DNA from: an uncultured Eubacteriales bacterium | GTDB taxonomy: Bacteria; Bacillota; Clostridia; Oscillospirales; CAG-272 | DNA: 8,951 bases | Direction: 5' to 3' | NCBI GenBank assembly: GCA_900550625.1 | Contig: URSW01000054.1 | Coordinates: forward strand, 1-8,951 | In this document: one piece after another, positions 1 through 5,124 of the stretch | How the letters are laid out: every line of letters starts with the position of its first letter | Position numbering within the stretch: the stretch's first letter is position 1 | Notes under the pieces: generated by a model | The model's input: the letters and a program-made list of their open reading frames with translations, nothing else | Databases searched by the model: none | What the model was told of the DNA's origin: nothing | Translations under genes and position numbers: made by a program

Positions 1-178
1 CCACCCGGAAATCGCCGTTATCGAGGTCGGCGCGGACAATTCCTACGGTCATCCGTCGCAAAAGGTTCTCGATCGGCTCGATGCTTTGGGAAGCAGAGTC
101 TACCGCACGGACATTTCCGGGAATATCGTCCTGACGACCGACGGCGATACGATCGATGCGGTTACGGAAAAGGACTGA
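1..178 (+). CDS. ComEC/Rec2-type metallo-beta-lactamase-fold protein, C-terminal end (partial)
   Basis: The gene enters from the left edge; codons are in phase from base 2 and end at TGA 176-178. The visible 58 residues include VGADNSYGHPSQKVLDRL followed by a YRTD..GNIVLTTDG segment. This is the typical last strand-helix-strand of ComEC/Rec2-type metal-dependent hydrolases, where the His of YGHP lies near the metal site. In full ComEC this domain sits behind a membrane channel and is linked to DNA uptake. Stand-alone secreted or cytoplasmic versions of the same domain are common in Clostridia, and the visible part cannot tell these apart. The stop codon directly abuts the stop codon of the convergent spo0A gene, and I see no intrinsic terminator between them. 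Confidence 0.82.
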   Translation, partial: HPEIAVIEVGADNSYGHPSQKVLDRLDALGSRVYRTDISGNIVLTTDGDTIDAVTEKD

Positions 179-952
179 TTATCTTATCTTGTATTTAAGA
201 CGCAGATTGTCGGATATCATTGCGATGAATTCGCTGTTTGTGGGTTTTCCGCGCCCCTGCTGAACCGTGTATCCGAAATATGAGTTCAGCGTGTCTATGT
301 CTCCGCGGTCCCACGCGACTTCAATTGCGTGCCTTATCGCGCGCTCCACTCTCGAGGTCGTCGTCGAATATTTTTTGGCAACGGACGGATAGAGTATTTT
401 CGTTACGGAGTTGATGATCTCGGAATCGTTGATCGCCATTATTATCGCACTGCGCAGATACTGATATCCTTTTATGTGTGCGGGAACGCCGATCTGATGT
501 ATTATTTTCGTGACCTGAGTCTCCACGTCGGGAATTTCGTTTGACGATGCGAAAAGGCTTCCGTCGGCGCGACGCTTGACTATCGTTTCTATGTGAGCCG
601 AAAGGCTCTCGGTGTCTATGGGCTTTGGAAGGCAAAGCACTGCACCGGCACGGCTCGCTTCGACGAAGATACTTTGATTTGCGATCATCGATACGATTAT
701 AAATGCCGGAGCTTTATCCGGTGAAAAGCTCGATGCGCTTGCCTGACGAACCAATCCGATACCGTCAAGCTTTGAAAGCCATACATCCGCTATGACCACA
801 TCCGGATGTATCCGGTTTATAAGCAGTATTGCTTCTTCACCGTTTTCGGCTTCCTCCACAAAACGGTATCCGTTTTTCACGAGCGCGTCCTTTATCGAAC
901 GTCTTGAGCGAAGGTCTTCGTCTGCGATTAAAATTTTAGTGTTGGTGAGCAT
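179..952 (-). CDS. spo0A: Sporulation master response regulator Spo0A
   Basis: This is a 257-residue phosphorelay-activated transcription factor that controls entry into sporulation. Residues 1-125 form the receiver: acidic pocket D11-E12-D13, phospho-acceptor D56 (same number as in Bacillus subtilis), and conserved Lys 110 in PKP. Residues 147-257 form the Spo0A DNA-binding domain, with IGVPAHIKGY (154-163), the recognition region TTSRVERAIRHAIEVAW (198-214) and KPTNSEFIAM (236-245), all very close to the family consensus. I chose the ATG at 950-952 because the receiver starts there at the family's usual position and AAGGA lies upstream at 965-969. An upstream in-frame ATG at 1007-1009 would add 19 residues and lies beyond the predicted promoter. 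The receiver is less canonical: the switch Ser/Thr is S88 and the aromatic position three before Lys 110 is C107. The gene appears monocistronic and convergent with the ComEC-type gene. Confidence 0.96.
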   Translation of the reverse strand: MLTNTKILIADEDLRSRRSIKDALVKNGYRFVEEAENGEEAILLINRIHPDVVIADVWLSKLDGIGLVRQASASSFSPDKAPAFIIVSMIANQSIFVEASRAGAVLCLPKPIDTESLSAHIETIVKRRADGSLFASSNEIPDVETQVTKIIHQIGVPAHIKGYQYLRSAIIMAINDSEIINSVTKILYPSVAKKYSTTTSRVERAIRHAIEVAWDRGDIDTLNSYFGYTVQQGRGKPTNSEFIAMISDNLRLKYKIR

Positions 953-990
953 TTCTGTATACCATCCTTGTGTAATATTTTGACAGTAAA

Positions 991-1019
991 ATAATACCAT
1001 AATCAACATGAAATTACAA
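991..1019 (-). promoter_or_regulatory. Predicted sigma-A promoter of spo0A (extended -10)
   Basis: Read on the minus strand, TTGTAA (1014-1019) is followed after exactly 17 bases by TATTAT (991-996), with TG one base before the -10 box (an extended -10). The predicted transcript start is near 984, giving a leader of about 32 bases before the spo0A ATG. The -35 box matches the consensus at 4 of 6 positions and the -10 box at 5 of 6. I saw no clear sigma-H promoter next to it. Confidence 0.6.
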
Positions 1020-1048
1020 GATATTTTTATAAAAAATATTACACAAAA

Positions 1049-1063
1049 ATTGTTGTGAACAAT
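1049..1063. promoter_or_regulatory. Perfect 15-bp palindrome in divergent spacer, possible operator
   Basis: ATTGTT-GTG-AACAAT is a perfect 6-3-6 inverted repeat. It sits about 30 bp upstream of the predicted spo0A -35 box and about 120 bp upstream of the SGNH gene. It could be an operator for either gene. It shares TTGTT/AACAA ends with Rex sites but is three bases shorter, so I do not assign a regulator. AT-rich DNA produces such palindromes by chance, which limits confidence. Confidence 0.35.
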
Positions 1064-1128
1064 AGGCTAAAATCACCATGAAGATAAAAATAAACAAGAA
1101 CAAAGCACAAAAAACTCAAAGAGGCAAA

Positions 1129-1182
1129 ATGAAAAAGCGATTGTGCCATATACAGTCGAAAATTATAGAAAACGGAGTTTAA
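1129..1182 (+). CDS. Possible 17-residue leader peptide upstream of the SGNH esterase
   Basis: A short ORF, MKKRLCHIQSKIIENGV, starts at ATG 1129 behind AAAGAGG (about 4 bases upstream). Its TAA (1180-1182) is one base before the ATG of the SGNH gene. The ribosome-binding GGAG of the SGNH gene (1174-1177) lies inside the leader's last codons. This layout would allow translational coupling. The peptide has no run of regulatory codons and no recognisable domain. It may be a chance ORF, although both its start signal and its junction are well formed. Confidence 0.35.
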   Translation: MKKRLCHIQSKIIENGV

Positions 1183-1183
1183 T

Positions 1184-2281
1184 ATGAAGACTAATCTTGG
1201 TTTTGAAAGCGAAATTTGTCCCGAAAATGCATATTACCGCGAAGCGAGAGACGGGGTTTTCGATATTTTCGGACTTCTTTGCCCGCGCAAGCTTGATCAT
1301 TACAGGCGTGTCCCGGAGGATGTTGCGGCAGCGACAAGCACGTCCGTTGCGGCACTTTCGTCGAATACGGCGGGCGGACGGCTTCGTTTTTCGACCGATT
1401 CGGAGTATATTGCGATCTATGCGGAGATGCCCTCGATGGCAGATATGAGCCATTTTGCGAGAACCGGCTCGAGCGCGTTCGATATTTATGTTAAATGCGG
1501 AGCGAAATACGTCTATCACGATACTTTCATGCCGACGCTCGGCGATCATTACGAGGCGATCTCCCGATTCAAGGTTCCCGGAATGAAGGATGTCATGCTT
1601 CATTTCCCGACATACAGCGATGTGAAGAATCTTTATATCGGAGTCGCCGAGGGCAGCCGCATTGAGCATTCCGCGCCGTACCGCTATTTGAAGCCCGTTG
1701 TGTATTACGGATCGTCGATCACGCAGGGTGCCTGCGCTTCGCGTCCCGGGAACGCTTATGAAGCCATTATTTCAAACGACCTTGACTGCGATTTCATAAA
1801 CCTCGGCTTCTCCGGCTCGGCACTTGCCGAGGAGGCGATCACCGATTATATAAATTCGCTCGATATGAGCGTGTTCGTCATGGATTACGACCATAACGCA
1901 CCGAATCCCGGGCATCTTGAACGTACACATGAGGCATTCTTCAAAAAGATACGCGCATCTCATCCGGATCTGCCGGTTATTATGATAAGCCGCCCGACCT
2001 TTGAAGAGGGCTACGGCGGACCTCACGCCTACGGAATATCGGTGATACCGCCGGAGAATGAGATGCTCCGGTGCCGCGAGGTTGTGTTCCGTACCTATAT
2101 GAATGCAGTAAACGCGGGAGACCGCAGCGTGTATTTCATTGACGGAGCATCTCTGTTCAACGGACCTCACGCTGATCTTTGTACGGTTGACGGAGTTCAT
2201 CCGAACGATGCGGGATTTTTGCGCATGGCGGACAGAATAGGAAGTTTTGTATCCGCGGCTCTTCCCGAGGATCCCGCCTGA
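1184..2281 (+). CDS. SGNH/GDSL-family esterase with N-terminal GxDLY-like domain
   Basis: This 365-residue hydrolase has no signal peptide or membrane segment, so it is probably cytoplasmic. Residues 1-165 form a beta-rich N-terminal domain containing GSSAFDIYV (96-103), resembling the GxDLY module that precedes this esterase type. Residues 170-360 form the SGNH fold. Block I is YYGSSITQG with nucleophile S178, the block II glycine is in NLGFSGSA (207-213), the block III Asn is N238 in DHNAP, and block V is DGVHPND with D336 and H339. All catalytic blocks are present, so the enzyme should be active, most likely removing acyl groups from sugars or glycosides; the substrate cannot be read from sequence. 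GGAG at 1174-1177 supports the start. The gene is divergent from spo0A and closed by the terminator at 2381-2416. Confidence 0.88.
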   Translation: MKTNLGFESEICPENAYYREARDGVFDIFGLLCPRKLDHYRRVPEDVAAATSTSVAALSSNTAGGRLRFSTDSEYIAIYAEMPSMADMSHFARTGSSAFDIYVKCGAKYVYHDTFMPTLGDHYEAISRFKVPGMKDVMLHFPTYSDVKNLYIGVAEGSRIEHSAPYRYLKPVVYYGSSITQGACASRPGNAYEAIISNDLDCDFINLGFSGSALAEEAITDYINSLDMSVFVMDYDHNAPNPGHLERTHEAFFKKIRASHPDLPVIMISRPTFEEGYGGPHAYGISVIPPENEMLRCREVVFRTYMNAVNAGDRSVYFIDGASLFNGPHADLCTVDGVHPNDAGFLRMADRIGSFVSAALPEDPA

Positions 2282-2289
2282 CGGGTTCT

Positions 2290-2341
2290 TTCGGACAGAT
2301 TACGGGAGCGCCGCGTTCCCGAACGCCCGTAGGAGTCCGAA
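2290..2341 (+). other. Long imperfect hairpin in the 3' untranslated region
   Basis: Outer arms TTCGGAC (2290-2296) and GTCCGAA (2335-2341) enclose TACGGG (2301-2306) pairing with CCCGTA (2326-2331). At the tip, GCGTT-CCCG-AACGC (2313-2326) can form a tetraloop hairpin, which competes with the middle stem for base 2326. No T-run follows, so it is not a standard intrinsic terminator. It may protect the esterase transcript's 3' end or be a degenerate structure. The true terminator follows about 40 bases later. Confidence 0.45.
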
Positions 2342-2380
2342 GCCTGTAAAGTTCCGTTCGGTTAACGACAGCCAATAATA

Positions 2381-2416
2381 AAAATCAGCCTCCGTAGAAG
2401 CACGGGGGCTGATTTT
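2381..2416. terminator. Bidirectional intrinsic terminator between convergent genes
   Basis: The arms AAAATCAGCCTCCG (2381-2394) and CGGGGGCTGATTTT (2403-2416) form a 14-bp stem with one T-G wobble and an 8-base loop. The T-rich end on the plus strand and the A-run at the other end (T-run on the minus strand) let it work in both directions. It would end the SGNH esterase transcript from the left and the ACT/UPF0210/RluA operon from the right. Confidence 0.88.
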
Positions 2417-2422
2417 ATGTGA

Positions 2423-3286
2423 TTATTTTACCGCTTTTGCAAACGATGCTGGGATCGGCGCGCGGAATCTGAAATGCTTTCCCGAGGGGGACATGATTTC
2501 AAGCTCAGACGCATGAAGCGCGAGGCGGTGTATCGGATTTGTTGCGGCACCGTATTTTTTGTCTCCGGCGATCGGATTCCCGCGTTCGGCAAGCTGCACT
2601 CTGATCTGGTTTTTGCGCCCTGTCATGATTTCTATGTCGAGAAGGGAAAAGTGCTTCCCGGCTTTGACCGTTTTGTAATGAGTTACGGCTTCCTTTGAAA
2701 AACGGCTCTTCTCTGCGGTGTATACCATGTGAGAGGTGCTCTCGCGCAGATACGAGGTTATAGTATCCTCCGCCGGAGAGGGAACGCCTTCGCATACGGC
2801 GGCGTAGCGGCGCTTTTTCACGAGACGGTCCCAATTGTCCTGATAAGCTTTTCTGAGCTCGTCACTCTTTGCAAACATTACGATTCCGGAAGTGTCGCGG
2901 TCGAGACGGTGAATGACGTACACTCTGCCGCCGTCGTTTTTTGCCCTCATATAATCCGAAAGAAAGCGGTACGCCGTGCGTTCCTTTTCGCGGTCGTTCC
3001 CGACGCAGAGAAGCCCCGCACTTTTGTTTATCACGATTATATCGCTGTCCTCGTACAGTATGCCGAACGGCATTGATGAGCGGACCGCGTTTTCCGACGA
3101 TACGGTGACCGTCTGACCCGCGCGGAGCGGGTGATCGAATTTCGTGGCGGATACTCCGTCCGCCGCCGCGAATCCGGCGCCCATGAGATGCTTTACCGTA
3201 TTGCGAGACTCGGGAATGTGATCGATCAAAAAGTCAAGAAGACGGCAGTCCTCGGTTACCTTGAAAGAATAGTTTTTGTTTTTCAT
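2423..3286 (-). CDS. RluA-family RNA pseudouridine synthase
   Basis: This 287-residue enzyme isomerises uridine to pseudouridine in rRNA or tRNA. Residues 1-65 look like an S4-type RNA-binding domain (RLLDFLIDHIP... to LRAGQTVTV). The catalytic core begins at about residue 75. It contains HRLDRDTSG (126-134) with the catalytic Asp expected at D129, KKRRYAAV (157-164), TGRKNQIRVQL (222-232) and RLALHAS (254-260). The TGRxHQIR motif has Asn at the usual His, a small deviation. The target site (RluA-, RluC- or RluD-like) cannot be fixed from sequence. The ATG overlaps the stop of the upstream UPF0210 gene in TGATG and lacks a strong Shine-Dalgarno, so translation is probably coupled. It is the last gene of a three-gene minus-strand operon. 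Confidence 0.93.
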   Translation of the reverse strand: MKNKNYSFKVTEDCRLLDFLIDHIPESRNTVKHLMGAGFAAADGVSATKFDHPLRAGQTVTVSSENAVRSSMPFGILYEDSDIIVINKSAGLLCVGNDREKERTAYRFLSDYMRAKNDGGRVYVIHRLDRDTSGIVMFAKSDELRKAYQDNWDRLVKKRRYAAVCEGVPSPAEDTITSYLRESTSHMVYTAEKSRFSKEAVTHYKTVKAGKHFSLLDIEIMTGRKNQIRVQLAERGNPIAGDKKYGAATNPIHRLALHASELEIMSPSGKHFRFRAPIPASFAKAVK

Positions 3287-4632
3287 CAGTTTTTCAGGCT
3301 GTGCATCGGAGCGGGAATGCGTCCGGCACGTTCAATGAATTTGTTCGGCTTTTTTTCGTCGTTGAGCTTCATTACGGGACCCGAACCGAGAAGACCGCCG
3401 AAGCAGAGCTCGTCTCCGACATCCTTTCCGATGGCGGGGATAACGCGCACCGCGGTGGTTTTGCAGTTGACCATTCCGATCGCCGCTTCATCGGCGATTA
3501 TTGCGGAGATGACCTCGGGAGAGGTGTCACCGGGAATGACGATCATGTCAAGCCCGACGGAGCAGACGCAGGTCATAGCTTCAAGCTTTTCTACCGAGAG
3601 CGTACCCGAGCGTACCGCGTCGATCATTCCCGCGTCCTCCGATACGGGAATAAACGCGCCCGAGAGACCGCCGACGTTCGAAGATGCCATGACGCCGCCT
3701 TTCTTTACCGCGTCGTTGAGAAGCGCAAGAGCGGCGGTGGTTCCGTGGATTCCGCAGGACTCAAGTCCCATTTCCTCGAGAATGTGGGCGACGGAATCGC
3801 CGACCGCCGGAGTGGGAGCAAGCGAAAGATCGACAATGCCGAACGGCACGCCGAGGCGCTTTGATGCTTCCGAGCCGACAAGCTGACCCATTCGCGTGAT
3901 CTTGAAAGCCGTCCGCTTGATTATGTCCGCGATCTCGTTGAGGTTTGCATCGGGGGCTTTTGCAATTGCGGAACGCACCGCGCCCGGACCGGATACTCCA
4001 ACGTTTATAACGCAGTCCGGCTCACCCGGACCCGCCATGAACGGATTGTCCTCGGGAGCATTGCAGAAGACAACAAGCTTTGCGCAGCCGATGCAGTCAC
4101 GGTCCTTCGTGAGCTTCGCGCTTTTAACGATCGTCTGTCCCATAAGACGGACGGCATCCATGTTGATTCCCGCCTTCGTCGATCCGATGTTGATCGATGA
4201 GCAGACATGGTCGGTTTCGGCAAGCGCTTGGGGAATGGCGCCGATAAGCTCACGGTCTCCCGCGGAAAATCCCTTCTGGACGAGAGCGGAAAAGCCGCCG
4301 ATGAAGTTGACCCCGGTTTCGCGCGCCGCCTTCTCGAGCGTTTTTGCGAACATCACCGGATCGCCGTTTGCGGAAGCCGCGAGCATCGCAATCGGAGTGA
4401 CCGATATTCTCTTGTTTATTATCGGGATACCGTATGTTTTTTCGATCTCCTCGCCGACGGGAACGAGCCTGCCGCAAAGACGCATGATTTTGTCGTAGAC
4501 TTTGGTGCATGCGCGGTTAATGTCCGAATCCGCACAGTCGAGCAGTGAAACTCCCATTGTGATGGTTCGTATGTCGAGGTTATCCTCCTGAATCATGGTG
4601 ATGGTTTCCATGATATCGTTAAGGTTTATCAT
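3286..4632 (-). CDS. UPF0210 / DUF711 (PFL) family protein
   Basis: This 448-residue cytoplasmic protein is full length for the UPF0210 (DUF711) family. Recognisable family segments are ETITMIQEDNLDIRTITMG (9-27), GVNFIGGFSALVQKG (about 106-120), CSSINIGSTKAGINMDAV, GPGEPDCVINVGVSGPGAV, and the C-terminal MVNCKTTAVRVIPA and GGLLGSGPVM. The family's reaction is not established as far as I know; its glycyl-radical 'PFL-like' label reflects fold similarity. It commonly pairs with a small ACT-domain protein, as it does here, 22 bp downstream of that gene. The start is supported by AAAGGA at 4643-4648, 10 bases upstream. Overlapping plus-strand ORFs in 3131-4548 are shadows of its GC-rich codons. 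Confidence 0.93.
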   Translation of the reverse strand: MINLNDIMETITMIQEDNLDIRTITMGVSLLDCADSDINRACTKVYDKIMRLCGRLVPVGEEIEKTYGIPIINKRISVTPIAMLAASANGDPVMFAKTLEKAARETGVNFIGGFSALVQKGFSAGDRELIGAIPQALAETDHVCSSINIGSTKAGINMDAVRLMGQTIVKSAKLTKDRDCIGCAKLVVFCNAPEDNPFMAGPGEPDCVINVGVSGPGAVRSAIAKAPDANLNEIADIIKRTAFKITRMGQLVGSEASKRLGVPFGIVDLSLAPTPAVGDSVAHILEEMGLESCGIHGTTAALALLNDAVKKGGVMASSNVGGLSGAFIPVSEDAGMIDAVRSGTLSVEKLEAMTCVCSVGLDMIVIPGDTSPEVISAIIADEAAIGMVNCKTTAVRVIPAIGKDVGDELCFGGLLGSGPVMKLNDEKKPNKFIERAGRIPAPMHSLKN

Positions 4633-4654
4633 TTATAAAAAGTCCTTTCCGTCG

Positions 4655-4924
4655 TCAGATGCGGTGCATGGAGTTGAAGATGTCCTCGTGCATTACGCGG
4701 ATGTCCATTCCGAGCTCGGCGCCGATGCTTTTAAGATCGTCGGAGAAGGTTCCGAAATCGCAGGTCATTCCGGAGATGTCCGCAAGCATTACCATGACAA
4801 ACAGATTCTGAAGAACGGACTGCGTGACATCAACGATGTTAATTTCGCGCTCTGCGCATGCCGAGCTTACTTTAGCGAGAATACCGACGGTGTCCTTGCC
4901 GACAACGGTTATAACGGCTTTCAT
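4655..4924 (-). CDS. ACT domain-containing protein (UPF0237 family)
   Basis: This 89-residue protein is essentially one ACT domain, a fold that usually binds amino acids or other small ligands. It opens with MKAVITVVGKDTVGILAKVS (1-20), containing the ligand-loop Gly-Lys-Asp, and ends with HEDIFNSMHRI, the standard C-terminus of UPF0237. Length and ends match the family, so the protein is complete. It is the first gene of the operon with the UPF0210 protein, whose activity it probably modulates (inference from conserved pairing). The ribosome-binding site is weak: the region before the ATG contains a copy of the gene's first ten bases instead of a purine-rich box. An in-frame stop codon immediately upstream excludes an earlier start. 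Confidence 0.93.
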   Translation of the reverse strand: MKAVITVVGKDTVGILAKVSSACAEREINIVDVTQSVLQNLFVMVMLADISGMTCDFGTFSDDLKSIGAELGMDIRVMHEDIFNSMHRI

Positions 4925-4945
4925 TTTTTGTACCGGCTTTCATTT
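4915..4945. repeat. 12-bp direct repeat duplicating the ACT gene start region
   Basis: CGGCTTTCATTT occurs at 4915-4926 and again at 4934-4945, offset by 19 bases. The first copy spans the ACT gene's start codon; the second places another ATG-AAA-GCC upstream (ATG at 4941-4943 on the minus strand) in a different frame. That ATG opens a 23-codon ORF overlapping the ACT gene. It looks like a small tandem duplication, possibly affecting initiation. Confidence 0.6.
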
Positions 4946-4962
4946 AAAATTTTTCTTTGTTT

Positions 4963-4986
4963 CGGCGCAGGCGGAAGCAAGCGCCG
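4963..4986 (-). other. Inverted repeat in the 5' leader of the ACT/UPF0210 operon
   Basis: CGGCGC (4963-4968) and GCGCCG (4981-4986) form a 6-bp GC-only stem with a 12-base loop. It lies just downstream of the predicted transcript start near 4989, so it would be at the very 5' end of the mRNA. Such a stem could stabilise the message. It is too simple to call a riboswitch. Confidence 0.4.
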
Positions 4987-4995
4987 CTCCCTAAA

Positions 4996-5024
4996 ATTTT
5001 ATCACATCCGGGAAAGTTTCGCAA
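4996..5024 (-). promoter_or_regulatory. Predicted sigma-A promoter of the ACT-UPF0210-RluA operon
   Basis: On the minus strand TTGCGA (5019-5024) is followed after 17 bases by TAAAAT (4996-5001), with an extended -10 TG one base before the -10 box. The predicted start is near 4989, giving a leader of about 65 bases. It lies back to back with the plus-strand promoter at 5064-5092, about 40 bp apart. Confidence 0.65.
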
Positions 5025-5063
5025 GTGCGTTAAATTATTGTTTACATAGTTCATAAAATGTTA

Positions 5064-5092
5064 TTGCAAAGCTCTTTTTCTTGTAGTATAAT
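5064..5092 (+). promoter_or_regulatory. Predicted sigma-A promoter of the surface-protein cluster
   Basis: TTGCAA (5064-5069), a 17-base spacer, and a perfect TATAAT (5087-5092). The predicted start is near 5099, leaving about 25 bases before the ATG at 5125, including GAGGA at 5114-5118. I found no equally good promoter before the two downstream genes, so this may serve all three. Confidence 0.7.
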
Positions 5093-5124
5093 GTTCAAAA
5101 AAGAAGATGTTTTGAGGATTGTAT

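Noticed and set aside
953..1009. Upstream start for spo0A adding 19 residues
   Set aside because: The extension is not part of the Spo0A family, would lie upstream of the predicted transcript start, and the ATG at 950-952 puts the phospho-acceptor at D56 as expected.
1154..1160. AGTCGAA as a Spo0A-binding 0A-box
   Set aside because: One mismatch to TGNCGAA in a seven-base motif is expected often by chance, and it is isolated.
1141..1169. TTGTGC-17-TATAGA as a promoter of the SGNH esterase
   Set aside because: Transcription would begin at or after the ribosome-binding site at 1174-1177, and both boxes match the consensus poorly. A real promoter probably lies in the AT-rich DNA further upstream, where I could not pick one with confidence.
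1163..2200. Minus-strand ORFs (1163-1669, 1772-2200) opposite the SGNH esterase
   Set aside because: They are shadows of the esterase; no domain, no ribosome-binding site and odd composition.
3131..3886. Plus-strand ORF of 251 codons opposite the UPF0210 and RluA genes
   Set aside because: It is antisense to two well-recognised genes, has no family motifs, and follows from their GC-rich codon usage. The same applies to the ORFs at 3301-3864, 3896-4498 and 4207-4548.
5119..5124. TTG start for the first AlgX-like gene
   Set aside because: It abuts its own Shine-Dalgarno (GAGGA 5114-5118), while ATG 5125 has proper spacing and gives a normal signal peptide.
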